Positions 54,072-64,000 of a stretch of 64,000 bases of DNA are shown here, piece after piece. The translations under genes were made by a program, and so were the position numbers. Every line of letters starts with the position of its first letter. Positions within the stretch are counted from its first letter, which is position 1. The notes below the pieces were generated by a model. That model searched no databases, was not told the DNA's origin, and worked only from the letters and a program-made list of their open reading frames with translations. This stretch comes from Hexactinellida sp. DTS-2022 (Eukaryota > Porifera > Hexactinellida): the NCBI GenBank assembly GCA_028753945.1, contig JAPNXP010000006.1, positions 992,001-1,056,000 on the forward strand, given 5' to 3'.

Positions 54072-54532
54072 AAACAGATAAATTGATTATTTAAATTTAA
54101 AACAAGTATAATTAACTCAACTTTTGTTTGCATGTTTTGGTCTTTTGGAAGTAAATTCTTATTGTATCTAATTGTCCTAATCAGTAGATACTTTGACCTT
54201 GGTTGACTACTAGTTGTGAAAAAAATTGTGTGTTCTAAAAACGGTTTAATAATTGTCTGTATTAAGCACAGATATAAGACGGAGTCTATATTACAGAGCG
54301 TTATTGTTCCCCAAAGTCCCTTGTGTTCCTTATTATAACTGTTTATCTTAAGAATATTCAGTCATCTCAATGAGCCAATTTCCTCTATATTGTCTCAAGT
54401 CTAAATGATCTGTATTAGCTAGTAGTAATTCATTTAACATTTGTATAATAATATGATTAAAGGATATTTTTTAATTTTTTAAAATACAAATGCACTAGTA
54501 TAGTAAACACACTTTCCAAATGACATATTTAT
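54072..54532. other. 3' flank of multi-pass gene copy A
   Basis: It matches 59215-59989 apart from the hAT-type insertion at 59551-59895, so it belongs to the duplicated unit. No gene seen. Confidence 0.6.
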
Positions 54533-55609
54533 TCATTTTATTAGAGGTTGAACTAAGCTCTCAATTTCATACTTGTCATTCACATGGAATCTGTGTCTGT
54601 ATACCCTCACGAATAGAAACCTGTCACACAGGTAGTACATTGAGAATATCACGTATGCAGGCATGTACATAAGCGTAATAAATAAGTAGGATCCATTGGT
54701 TACAAACTCGATGGCTATATTGATATAGTAATATATATCTGAGTGAATAAATGTTATATTATTCTCTGTCAGTCTTTCTTTAATGAACCTTTCATTTAGG
54801 AGCTGGAATGGTACAGTAATTACGCCCCAAGTTATTAAAACCACCAAGCAAAATAATATTATAAACATCCAAATAGTCCACCATTTGTAGTGTTTCTTGT
54901 GTTTCAAAGCAGTTCTAGCTTCTATACTTTTGCTCCCAAACTCGTAATTAGTGTCTTCATAGTGCATTCCTAACGACCTGTAGAGTTGCCTGGAGTATCT
55001 GTAGTACTGAACTAGTTGTGTGATTAGAAACACTTCGCATAGGATGTATGCTATTCCCAATCCAATCCCACTCACTCCCAGAGCTAATACTAACAGGAAT
55101 CTCGCTACAAACCTGTTAATCTTCTTCCTCATTCCACTGTGTGTGCTGTTCCGTAGATACACGTCTTTAACAAACAATGTTGTTAGGTTTAACGTCTCTA
55201 GTATGCATAGGACCAAAACCATTTCTATAAACCCTGAAATGTACTTCACATAGATATAGGCGAAGAATTGCCAATCTATTTGTATATTATCGGCTATTCC
55301 TCTAATTGGCTTACTTCTGATGATCAGGGTTGGAACGTTTAGTGCAAACGTTAACAATTCGAATGCTACATTCATTAGCAAGTATTTGTATAACAATAGT
55401 TTGTTTCTGTGGCTAGAGAATCCATTTACGTCATCATGTTGATAGCCATTGCGGACCAATCTAGAGACTATTTTCGCTTTTTGTGAAATGTTTACTATTA
55501 TGTATATTAGCCATGGCATTTGGACTGCTATAATTAGTATGTACAGTATAATTGTTGAATACTGGACAACATATTTCGTTGATACATACCTGTCACTAGT
55601 GAATGACAT
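54533..55609 (-). CDS. Multi-pass membrane protein, array copy A (intact)
   Basis: An intronless gene of 358 residues; the family is not recognised. I see six or seven hydrophobic segments, among them IILYILIIAVQMPWLIYIIV, KYLLMNVAFELLTFAL, GFIEMVLVLCIL, LLVLALGVSGIGLGIAYILC, WTIWMFIILFCLVVLITW and FITLMYMPAYVIFSMYYLC. Between segments 3 and 4 lies a conserved loop (FVKDVYLRNSTH, GMRKKINRF). After segment 4 comes a charged loop (YRSLGMHYED, EFGSKSIEARTAL). No signal peptide is evident before the first helix. Rhodopsin-like landmarks (DRY, NPxxY) are absent, so a standard receptor assignment is not supported. The array partners are at 57274, 59990 and 63116. Confidence 0.75.
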   Translation of the reverse strand: MSFTSDRYVSTKYVVQYSTIILYILIIAVQMPWLIYIIVNISQKAKIVSRLVRNGYQHDDVNGFSSHRNKLLLYKYLLMNVAFELLTFALNVPTLIIRSKPIRGIADNIQIDWQFFAYIYVKYISGFIEMVLVLCILETLNLTTLFVKDVYLRNSTHSGMRKKINRFVARFLLVLALGVSGIGLGIAYILCEVFLITQLVQYYRYSRQLYRSLGMHYEDTNYEFGSKSIEARTALKHKKHYKWWTIWMFIILFCLVVLITWGVITVPFQLLNERFIKERLTENNITFIHSDIYYYINIAIEFVTNGSYLFITLMYMPAYVIFSMYYLCDRFLFVRVYRHRFHVNDKYEIESLVQPLIK

Positions 55610-57273
55610 TCCTAAATTAATAAAATTATTTATGTTGATGAAAAATTAGTTTGAACTCAATTTATATATTTACTTAGCTTCTGAAAATTAAGAGATTTCA
55701 TTAACAATCTGTATTGTATGTACGTATATTCTTACATTAGGTTTTGATTACCAATGAATTACTTTAATGAAATGTAATATACCTGCAAGGATAAATTAAT
55801 ATTTAAATTTGTAGCTTACTTTCTAATAGAATGATACCTTTTAAGGTAATGTATTAACTTTCCCTACTATTAGACGGTGAATTTACCTTCCGGACTGGCG
55901 GGCTTCAGGGCACTGTTCCCTATGAATAACGCTCGTTAGGATAAATATATTATCCCGTCTCTCTTCTCTGTTCCTTGTGGATCAATCTGGCCAGTAGAAA
56001 TAACTAATCCGCGTTTTATTTCTTATAAGCCCCTGCGAACATTGTTAGTTACTTTATAAACCAATTTATTATTCTGTCTGATGGTCCCTTGGCTTACACT
56101 CTCCCACAGCAGAGTTGGAATCGGGTCCACTTTTCAGAACCCGACGATCTTCAACCCGAACCCGAAGTGTATATAAGTGTAGATATTAACTGAAATTCAT
56201 CTAAAATATATGTTTTGTTGACATTTCAACTAATATTAGTCAAACAAGCATGGGTTAATAATATTTATGATAACCCATAAATGTCCTTATGAAATAATTA
56301 AAGTTCCATAATTAAAGTTCCATATAATGTTTAATTAAAGTTCCATATAATGTTTCTATTGTAAATATAATCTTTCAAAAAATAGAGTTAAATCATTGAA
56401 TAAAAAAAAATTACGCACAAAGTTCGAACTGATCAACTTAGAACCCGAACCCGACCCGACCCGAGAAACCCGAACCCGATTCCAACTCTGTCCCACAGAC
56501 CTTTCGTTACTCCGGCCCTGGGACAACTGCTAGTTAAGTATTTACTTTCAATATAGTAGAGCCTACATTAATACTCGTTGGGATATAAAAATATGTTTAG
56601 CCGAATTCCGGATTATAGATCCCATTATATTGTATAATAGTACATATATGTATAAGTATATAAATAGTTGATAGGACAAGTGAATAAGTGGACTATTAGA
56701 GAGAACATAATGTACTTGTTTACCTATTATAACATTTGGAAGTTAGTTTATATCTCAATTATAAACGCGGTTTCTATTCCCCTATCACTTTAATACAATC
56801 CGGACAGACAAACAAACAAATAAATAACGAGTTATAATATAATTACAAGCATATGTATAATTAGAAATACTATCATACAAACACATTGCTTTATACGTAG
56901 TGCATAATTCATGCACTGATATTTAGATACACTTGTTCAGTTTAAGTTCCACGGTTGGATCAGGAGATACAAATGAGCATATATGTGTCTTAATTTTGAA
57001 TGCCTTATTATGTACTAAGTTATTAGGTCAAATTACTTTGAGTATATCCTAAATACCACCTGATTGTACCTTATCGCTGATACAGCGCAATAGAAGTAAT
57101 GTGGAAATAATTAAAATAATTCTTTAAATTCAACTTAAACATAAGATTATACTAAATGAGAAATTGTGTACCACAATATTAAATTTTATGAAATGTAAGC
57201 AAAATATATATGTCAAGTAAACACATAAATTCTTATAAATAAGAAATTAAATGGAATATATTAGTGGATAACA
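55610..57273. other. Spacer between array copies A and B
   Basis: The 5' flank of copy A (to about 56060) is shared with copies C and D, including cctgcaaggataaattaata and ctgttccctatgaataacgc. A hAT-type element lies at 56110-56490. About 56690-56840 is a partial copy of the acaaacaaa/gttataacattt repeat. No gene seen. Confidence 0.6.
56110..56490. mobile_element. hAT-type MITE with cagagttggaatcgggt ends
   Basis: CAGAGTTGGAATCGGGT and ACCCGATTCCAACTCTG face each other, flanked by TCCCACAG on both sides (8 bases). Close to the ends are runs of cgaacccgaccc type. About 380 bases, non-coding. Confidence 0.88.
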
Positions 57274-58341
57274 ATGTCAGATACGATATATATCATTGTG
57301 TTGATGGCCTTTTTATACACATCTATAGCTCTATTTGTGCTTGTAATCCTAATTCAGATACCATGGACACTATATTTTATTGCTAGAATACTTCAAGAGA
57401 GGAAGACTGTGTCTACATTCAAAAGGAAGAGAGTGCAGAGTGATGCAACAGGGGAACTAATGCTAAAGCATAGAAACCAATTGACGCTACAAAAATTCTT
57501 TTTTACTACTACGCTATTCGAACTGTTAATGACTCTAACGATTATAGTTGATTACGCATTGGTTGGGAATAGAAACTTAATAACATTCGACTGTTCTCAG
57601 TACTACTTTGTGCCATATTTGTTTGTCAAGTATTTCCTCGAATTTATAGATATACTCTTACTTGAAAGTACACTAGAAGTGTTAAACCTAACAACATTGT
57701 TTGTTAAAGACGCGTATCTACGGAACAGCACACACAATGGAATGAGAAAGAAGATTAACAGGTTTGTAGCGAGATTCCTGTTAGTATTAGCTCTGGGAGT
57801 AAGTGGGATTGGATTGGGAATAGCATACATCTTATGCGAAGTGTTTATAATCACACAACTGGTTCAGTACTACAGATACTCCAGGCAACTCTACAGGTCG
57901 TTAGGAATGCACTATGAAGACACTAAGTACGAGTTTGGAAGCAAAAGTATAGAAGCTAGAACTGCTTTGAAACAAAAAAAGCACTACAAATATTTCACCA
58001 TTTGGTTCTTTACAATAGTCACTCTAATGGTACTGGGCACTTTGGGATTTACAATTTGTTTGCCAGTAATAATCCTCGAAGAAGTATGCATTCCAGAAAT
58101 CCTACAGACACGATACAATCTAACGTTTTCAAACTTAACAGAATTGACAAGTATCGAGTACATAATACCACCAGTTAGCTTCCTATTTCCTACTATCGCT
58201 AGCATTCTGTTCATACCGGTGTACACGGGATTCTCAATGTACTTCGTATGCAGCAAGTTCCTATTCGGGAGAAAAACTAGATACAGGTATCATGTGGGGT
58301 GCGGTGAGGGAGCTGATGAATTGAAACTAGTTTTTGTATAA
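57274..58341 (+). CDS. Multi-pass membrane protein, array copy B (intact, divergent ends)
   Basis: An intronless gene of 355 residues. Its hydrophobic plan is that of copy A (segments around SIALFVLVILIQIPWTLYFI, LFELLMTLTIIVDYAL, FLEFIDILLL, LLVLALGVSGIGLGIAYILC, TLMVLGTLGFTICLPVIIL and IASILFIPVYTGFSMYFVC). The N-terminal 140 and C-terminal 120 residues share little sequence with copy A. The central 105 residues (from LNLTTLFVKD to EARTALK) are almost identical, also at DNA level (about 57680-57970). It faces the opposite way from copies A and C. Function unknown. Confidence 0.75.
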   Translation: MSDTIYIIVLMAFLYTSIALFVLVILIQIPWTLYFIARILQERKTVSTFKRKRVQSDATGELMLKHRNQLTLQKFFFTTTLFELLMTLTIIVDYALVGNRNLITFDCSQYYFVPYLFVKYFLEFIDILLLESTLEVLNLTTLFVKDAYLRNSTHNGMRKKINRFVARFLLVLALGVSGIGLGIAYILCEVFIITQLVQYYRYSRQLYRSLGMHYEDTKYEFGSKSIEARTALKQKKHYKYFTIWFFTIVTLMVLGTLGFTICLPVIILEEVCIPEILQTRYNLTFSNLTELTSIEYIIPPVSFLFPTIASILFIPVYTGFSMYFVCSKFLFGRKTRYRYHVGCGEGADELKLVFV

Positions 58342-58389
58342 TATGAATAGAAATCGTGATAATATTAAAGGATTGCTATAAATAGTACT

Positions 58390-58738
58390 ATATATTAAAT
58401 CTCGATTGTTGTTTGTTTGTGTGTGTGTGTTTGTTTGTCCGGATTGTATTAAAGTGATGGGGGAATAGAAACCGCATTTATATATGAGATATAAACTAAC
58501 TTCAAATGTTATAATTGGTAAACAAATGTTATAATAGGTAAACAAGTATGTTGATTTCGAATTTCGCATATAGAAAAAAATGGTAATATTATAAAGGCAT
58601 CTATATAACGTCCCTTTCTACCATTTTCTATGGCAGAAAGGGTGAGGAGTAAGGCCGCATAGTGGCTGTTAACTTGAGGTACATTGCACCAATCTGTCGC
58701 AAAGCGACCGAGACCGAAGGGCTCGTATGTACTATATA
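58390..58738. repeat. Dispersed repeat unit, copy 1 (partner 61545-61886)
   Basis: Begins with a gtttgtttgtgtgtg tract, then gtccggattgtattaaagtg, a pair of caaatgttataatnggtaaa repeats, a hairpin (ccctttctaccat, atggcagaaaggg), and ends cgaagggctcgtatgtac. Both copies are followed by the same TA-flanked MITE. Partial inverted copies lie near 49730-49880, 50735-50850 and 56690-56840. Confidence 0.8.
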
Positions 58739-58923
58739 CAGTCGACTCCGCTTAATAGAGTCACCTCGGGACTAAGTTGCTTTGACCCGATTAAGCGGAG
58801 AAATCTATTAACCGAAAATATTTTAAGCCAAACTGTTATTCCGTCCTATAGATCCTGTGAAATTTTGACCCGATTAAGTAGTGAAATTTATTAACTGGTG
58901 GCTCAATTAAGCGGAGTCGACTG
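58739..58923. mobile_element. Mariner-type MITE, CTCCGCTTAATAGAG family, copy 2
   Basis: The ends CAGTCGACTCCGCTTAATAG and its inverse, flanked by TA. It is the uninterrupted counterpart of 61887-62345. Confidence 0.8.
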
Positions 58924-59550
58924 TATTTGTATGTTTGAATCAGATCGTGCCAATTTAAATATTATATGTTAATATTTAGTATTTACTATTTATATTTTGG
59001 ACAAATACTTTTAGAGATTCAATCAAAATTCAGGGAGGAACACACCATTTTATTGACTTGATGTACGACCTTATTTTCTAGAAATTTCGCACGATTCCAC
59101 CAAAAATTATAACATAAATGTAGGTATTCAATGAACAGTTTAATATTTTCTAATTCCTATATATAAATTAAACGAATATTTACTACTCAAACAGAAAAAT
59201 TGATTACATATACGTATTTAAATTTAAAACAAGTATAACTAACTCAACTTTTTTTGCATGTTTTGGTCTTTTGGAAGTAAATTCTTATTGTACTTTGACC
59301 TTGGTTGAGTTACTAGTTGTGAAAAAAAATTGTGTGTTCTGATAATGGTTTAGTAATTGTCTGTATTAAGCACATATATAATACGGAGCCTGTATTACGA
59401 GAGCTTTATTGTTCCCCAAAGTCCCTTGTGTTCCTTATTATAACTGTTTATCTTAAGAATATATTCAGTCATCTCAATGAGCCAATTTCCTCTATATGGT
59501 CTCAAGTTTAAATGATCTGTATTAGCTAGTAATTCATTTAACATTTGTAT

Positions 59551-59895
59551 CATAGGCGTCAAGTTTTGGAAAATATAATCAAAGATGGGGAGGTCACTTG
59601 GGGGATCTGGGGGGGGGGGCACTGGGAGGTTTACTAAATATTTCCAGATTTGTTTCTTCAGAAACAAAATCTGGATATATTGAGTAAACAAACGTGATTC
59701 TCACTCTCTATCATCCCTTGGTCGATCAAAAGGACCACTTTCATATAAAAATTAAATCCACCGAAAGGTCCGGGAGGTCCCCCCCCCAAAACCCCAATCA
59801 ACAATATGGGGGTGGCCGGCCCCACCCAGCCCCCCTCCAATTAAAATAATGGGGGGAGGCCGGCCCCCCACAAAATCCAAAACTTGGCGCCTATG
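59551..59895. mobile_element. hAT-type MITE with cataggcgtcaagttttgg ends
   Basis: CATAGGCGTCAAGTTTTGGA and TCCAAAACTTGGCGCCTATG face each other, and both flanks read ATTTGTAT. The homologous flank of copy A (about 54437-54450) has a single ATTTGTAT and no insertion. The interior is rich in poly-G and poly-C. Confidence 0.92.
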
Positions 59896-59989
59896 ATTTG
59901 TATAATAATATGATAAAAGGGTATTTTTTAATATTTTTTAATACAAATGCACTAGTATAGTAAACACACATTCCAAATGACATATTTAT

Positions 59990-61068
59990 TCATTTTATTA
60001 GAGGTTGAACTAAGCTCTCAATTTCATACTTGTCATTCACATGGAATCTGTGTCTGTATACCCTCACGAATAGAAACTTGTCACACAGGTAGTACATTGA
60101 GAATATCACGTAGATAGGCATGTACAAAAGCGTAATAATTAATCCGAATCCATTGGCTACAAACTTGCTGGCTATATTGATATAGTAATCTACTATATCT
60201 GAGTAAATAAATGTTATATTGTTCTCTGTCAGCCTTTCTTTAATGAACCTTTCATTTAGGAGCTGGAATGGTATAGTGATTACGAACAAAATTATAAAAA
60301 CCAACAAGCAAAATGATATTATAAACATCCAAATTGTCCACCATTTGTAGTGTTTCTTGTGTTTCAAAGCAGTTCTAGCTTCTATACTTTTGCTCCCAAA
60401 CTCGTACTTAGTGTCTTCATAGTGCATTCCTAACACCTGTAGAGTTGCCTGGAGTATCTGTAGTACTGAACTAGTTGTGCGATTAGAAACACTTCGCATA
60501 AGATGTATGCTATTCCCAATCCAATCCCACTCACTCCCAGAGCTAATACTAACAGGAATCTCGCTACAAACCTGTTAATCTTCTTTCTCATTCCACTGTG
60601 TGTGTTGTTCCGTAGATACACGTCTTTAACAAACAATGTTGTTAGGTTTAACGTCTCTAGTATGCATAAGACCAAAACCATTTCTATAAACCCTGAAACG
60701 TACTTCACATAGATATAGGCGAAGAATTGCCAATCTACTTGTATATTATCGGCTATTCCTCTAATTGGCTTACTTCTGATGATCTGGGTTGGAACGTTTA
60801 GTGCAAACGTTAACGATTCGAATGCTACATTCATTAGCAAGTATTTGTATAACAATAGTTTGTTTCTGTGGCTAGAGAATGCATTTACGTCATCATGTTG
60901 ATAGCCATTGCGGACCAATCTAGAGACTATTTTCGCTTTTTGTGAAATGTTTACTATTATATATATTACCCATGGAATTTGGACTGCTATAATTAGTATG
61001 CACAGTATAATTGTTGAATACCGGAGAACATCTTTGGTCGATTCATACCTGTCAATAGTGAATGACAT
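59990..61068 (-). pseudogene. Multi-pass membrane protein, array copy C (frameshifted)
   Basis: It is almost identical to copy A over its whole length. One base is missing near 60434 compared with the other copies (cctaacacctg against cctaacgacctg). The frame therefore breaks after RQLYR, and the C-terminal half (SKSIEARTALK to the stop) continues in another frame. Flanks on both sides match copy A, so this is a recent duplicate that lost function, unless the missing base is an assembly error. Confidence 0.75.
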
Positions 61069-61886
61069 TCCTAAATTAATAAAATTATTTATGTTGATGA
61101 AAAATTAGTTTGAACTCAATTTATATATTTACTTAAATTCTGAAAATTAATAGATTTAATTAGCAATCTGTATTGTATGTATATTGATTCTTATATTAGG
61201 TTTTGATTACCAATGAATCACTTTAATGAAATGTAATATGCCTGCAAGGATAAATTAATATTTAAATTTAGTAGCTTACTTTCTAATAGAATGATACCTT
61301 TTAAGGTAATGTATTAAGTTTCCTCTACTATTTGACGGTGAATTTAGCTTCCGTCTCGTAGTTCTTGTAACGCCCCAGAAATTCCTGTTGTGACTTGCTT
61401 TCCACGCCCTGTTATGAATTTGTTTTTAATCTACGTTAGTCCGATCCTTTTCAAGTATTATCTGTCTAATATTTTGATTTTATTCTGTGCATTAATTAGT
61501 TCTGCCAGTGCCGCCAAGAGGGCTGGCGGTCCAAACTATAAATAGTAAATATTAATGTGTTTGTGTGTTTGTTGGTCCGGATTGTATTAAAGTGATGGGG
61601 GAATAGAAACCACATTTATACGTATATGAGATATAAACTATAACTAACTTCAAATGTTATAATTGGTAAACAAATGTTATAATAGGTAAACAAGTACGTT
61701 GATTTCGAATTTTGCATATATAAAAAAATGGTAATATTATAAAGGGATCTATATAACGTCCCTTTCTACCATTTTCTATGGCAGAAAGGGTGAGGAGTAA
61801 GGCCGCATAGTGGCTGTTAACTTGAGGTACATTGCACCAATCTGTCGCAAAGCGACCGAGACCGAAGGGCTCGTATGTACTATATA

Positions 61887-62345
61887 CAGTCCATTCCGCT
61901 TAATAGAGTCACCTCGGGACTAGGTTGCTTTGACCCGATTAAGCGGAGAAATCTATTAACCGAAAATATTTTAAGCCAAAATGTAATTTCGTCCTATAAA
62001 TCCTGCGAAATTTTGACCCAATTAAGCAGTGAAATATATTAACCGGTGGCTCTACAGTGGCGTATCCAGGATTATCGTGAGGGGGGTGCTTTGGAGCGAG
62101 CTTAGCGAGCGATGGTAAGGGGGGCCTTGGGGGGCAAGCTCCCCCAGAATTTTTTTTGAATCTTAGACGCTCAAACATCAATGTACAGCTATTCTTGTCA
62201 CATAGTAGGAGGAGTGTAATATAGTGCAGTTGTACAAAATTATAAATAACAACATATCCATTTTGGAAACCAGTTATGAGGGGGTGTTTGAACACCCAAA
62301 TCCCCCCCCTGGATACGCCACTGCTCTATTAAGCGGAGTCGACTG
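61887..62345. mobile_element. Mariner-type MITE, copy 3, interrupted by a hAT-type element
   Basis: The ends CAGTCCATTCCGCTTAATAG and the inverse of AAGCGGAGTCGACTG, with flanking TA. Its right part is separated from the left by 62055-62323. Copies at 12212 and 58739 show the uninterrupted form. Confidence 0.8.
62055..62323. mobile_element. hAT-type MITE (CAGTGGCGTATCCAGG ends) nested in a MITE
   Basis: CAGTGGCGTATCCAGG and CCTGGATACGCCACTG face each other. CTCTA occurs on both sides, a shorter duplication than the 8 bases usual for hAT, so the boundaries may be off by a base or the superfamily may differ. 269 bases, non-coding. Confidence 0.75.
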
Positions 62346-63115
62346 TACTGTAATGGGATTTATTGTGTCTTATATTAAATGGTCAGTGTAGTTAATGCGA
62401 ATACAGTGAATTCTCTCCAACGGTATACATTCGAGCTGCGATCTGACCACTCTATAATCCGGAATTCAGCAAACATATTTTATATCCCAACGAGTATTAG
62501 TGTAGGCTCTACTATATTGAATGTAATACTTAACTAGCAGTTGTCCCAGGGCCGGGGCAACGAAGGGTCTGTGGGAGAGTGTAAGCCAAAGGGACCATCA
62601 GATACGATCGTAGATTGGTCTATATAGAAGTAACTAACAATGTTCGCAGGGGTTTATACGAAAGAAAACGTGGATAAGTTATTTCTACTGGCCAGATTGA
62701 TCCACAAGGAACAGAGAAGAGAGACGGGATAATATATTTATCCTAACGAGCGTTATTCATAGGGAACAGTGCCCTGAAGCCCGCCAGTCCGGAAGGTAAA
62801 TTCACCGTCTAATAGTAGAGGAAAGTTAATACATTACCTTAAAAGGTATCATTCTATTAGAAAGTAAGCTACAAATTTAAATAATAATTTAATCTTGCAG
62901 GTGATATATATGTAATATCATAAATGAAATGATATTACATTTCAATGATTTCATTAAAGTGATTCATTGGTAATCAAAACCTAATGTAAGAATCAATATA
63001 TGGACATACTATACAGATTGCTAATGAAATCTATTAATTTTCAGAATCCAAGTAAATATATAAATTGAGTTCAAACTAATTTTTCATCAACATAAATAAT
63101 TTTATTAATTTAGGA

Positions 63116-64000
63116 ATGTCATTCATTAGTGACAGGTATGTATCGATCTATGATGTTCTCCGGTATTCAACAATTATACTGTGCATACTAATTATAGCTG
63201 TCCAAATTCCATGGGTAATATATATAATAGTAAACATTTCACAAAATGCGAAAATAGTCTCTAGATTGGTCCGCAATGGCTATCAACATGATGACGTAAA
63301 TGGATTCTCTAGCCACAGAAACAAACTATTGTTATACAAATACTTGCTAATGAATGTAGCTTTCGAATTGTTAACGTATGCACTAAATGTTCCAACCCTG
63401 ATCATCAGAAGTAGGCCAATTAGAAGATTAGCCGATAATATACAAGTAGATTGGCAATTCTTCGCCTTTATCTATGTGAAGTACGTTTCAGGGTGATAGA
63501 AATGGTTTTGGTCTTATGCATACTAGAGACGTTAAACCTAACAACATTGTTTGTTAAAGACGTGTATCTACGGAACAGCACACACAGTGGAATGAGAAAG
63601 AAGATTAACAGGTTTGTAGCGAGGTTCCTGTTAGTATTAGCTCTGGGAGTGAGTGGGATTGGATTGGGAATAGCATACATCTTATGCGAAGTGTTTATAA
63701 TCACACAACTGGTTCAGTACTACAGATACTCCAGGCAACTCTACAGGTCGTTAGGAATGCACTATGAAGACACTAAGTACGAGTTTGGGAGCAAAAGTAT
63801 AGAAGCTAGAACTGCTTTGAAACACAAGAAACACTACAGATGGTCTGCGATTTGGTACTTTACAATAGCAATTGGATTTGTGCTTTCTACAACAATATTC
63901 GAACTTTATTTGCCACTGAACTTCATCGGTGAAGAAAGTATCAAACGTAGACTAACAAACGAAACTATAGCATTCACTAACTCAGAAATCTATCATTATA
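63116..64000 (+). pseudogene. Multi-pass membrane protein, array copy D (frameshifted, cut by the window end)
   Basis: The N-terminal part (63116 to about 63493) is close to copies A and C. At about 63493 the DNA reads cagggtgatagaa where the other copies have cagggtttatagaa, one base fewer, and the frame breaks after VKYVSG. The central core then follows in a new frame. From about 63840 the sequence diverges from all other copies (FTIAIGFVLSTTIFELYLPL, IKRRLTNETIAF). It runs off the window, so the 3' end is unknown. Confidence 0.7.

Larger units (their letters stand above)
58342..59550. other. Spacer between array copies B and C
   Basis: It contains a repeat unit at 58390-58738, duplicated at about 61545-61886, with a mariner-type MITE directly after it (58739-58923). 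From about 59000 it is homologous to the flank of copy A (51540-51720, then 54072 onward). Foldback elements 1 and 2 are absent there, so it serves as the empty site. No gene seen. Confidence 0.6.
61069..63115. other. Spacer between array copies C and D
   Basis: The 5' flanks of C (to about 61340) and D (from about 62640) are inverse copies of each other and resemble the flank of copy A. Between them lie repeat copy 2 (61545-61886) and the nested MITE pair 61887-62345. The two genes start about 2 kb apart in head-to-head orientation. No other gene seen. Confidence 0.65.

Noticed and set aside
54533-58341. Assignment of the array genes to rhodopsin-type GPCRs
   Set aside because: Helix count is uncertain (six or seven), and the DRY, CWxP and NPxxY landmarks are missing. 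I leave the family open.

Overview
The window looks like an animal nuclear genome, AT-rich and full of small non-autonomous DNA transposons. It carries spliced genes with GT-AG introns, animal-type domains (C-type lectin, immunoglobulin, fibronectin III, receptor tyrosine phosphatase, FERM-RING, ankyrin) and orthologue-like genes for MYLIP/IDOL, UCP4 (SLC25A27), PKDCC and CTTNBP2. Intronless large receptors, lectin/Ig architectures I cannot match to a named vertebrate receptor, and dense palindromic elements suggest an early-branching metazoan, most likely a sponge. That placement is an inference.

Layout. 1-9.5 kb: a plus-strand receptor gene (about 1835-9453) with four C-type lectin domains, a series of Ig-like exons, one transmembrane helix, a tyrosine-rich tail and a tyrosine-phosphatase domain that has lost key catalytic residues. 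A duplicated exon and its flank (1-490 and about 10545-11170) bracket it. 11.0-24.9 kb, minus strand: small coiled-coil exons, then a seven-exon PKDCC/VLK-like secreted kinase-fold gene that seems to lack part of its catalytic site. Two complete genes lie inside its introns on the same strand: a UCP4 mitochondrial carrier and a MYLIP-like FERM-RING ubiquitin ligase. 26.1-29.5 kb, minus: an intronless ankyrin/P-loop protein of the cortactin-binding protein 2 type. 31.45 kb: a tRNA-Leu-like sequence with a degenerate anticodon. 32.4-37.2 kb, minus: an intronless 1572-residue receptor with nine Ig and three FN3 domains. 37.6-49.7 kb, minus: a spliced coiled-coil gene resembling CSPP1/CCDC66. One of its introns holds a 6.7-kb DNA transposon (8-bp target duplication, long terminal inverted repeats, transposase plus OTU-protease module), which itself carries two hAT-type insertions. 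49.7-54.1 kb: accessory DNA with a hAT-type element, a short-period satellite and two back-to-back foldback elements. 54.5-64 kb: four copies, in alternating orientation, of an unrecognised multi-pass membrane protein gene. Two look intact, one is frameshifted, and one is frameshifted and cut by the window edge. They share a nearly invariant core between divergent ends.

The strongest candidates for something undescribed are the lectin/Ig receptor with a dead phosphatase domain and the multi-pass membrane gene array with mosaic (gene-conversion-like) sequence. Exon joins were checked by hand for splice sites and reading phase. No database search was possible, so family names rest on motif recognition.
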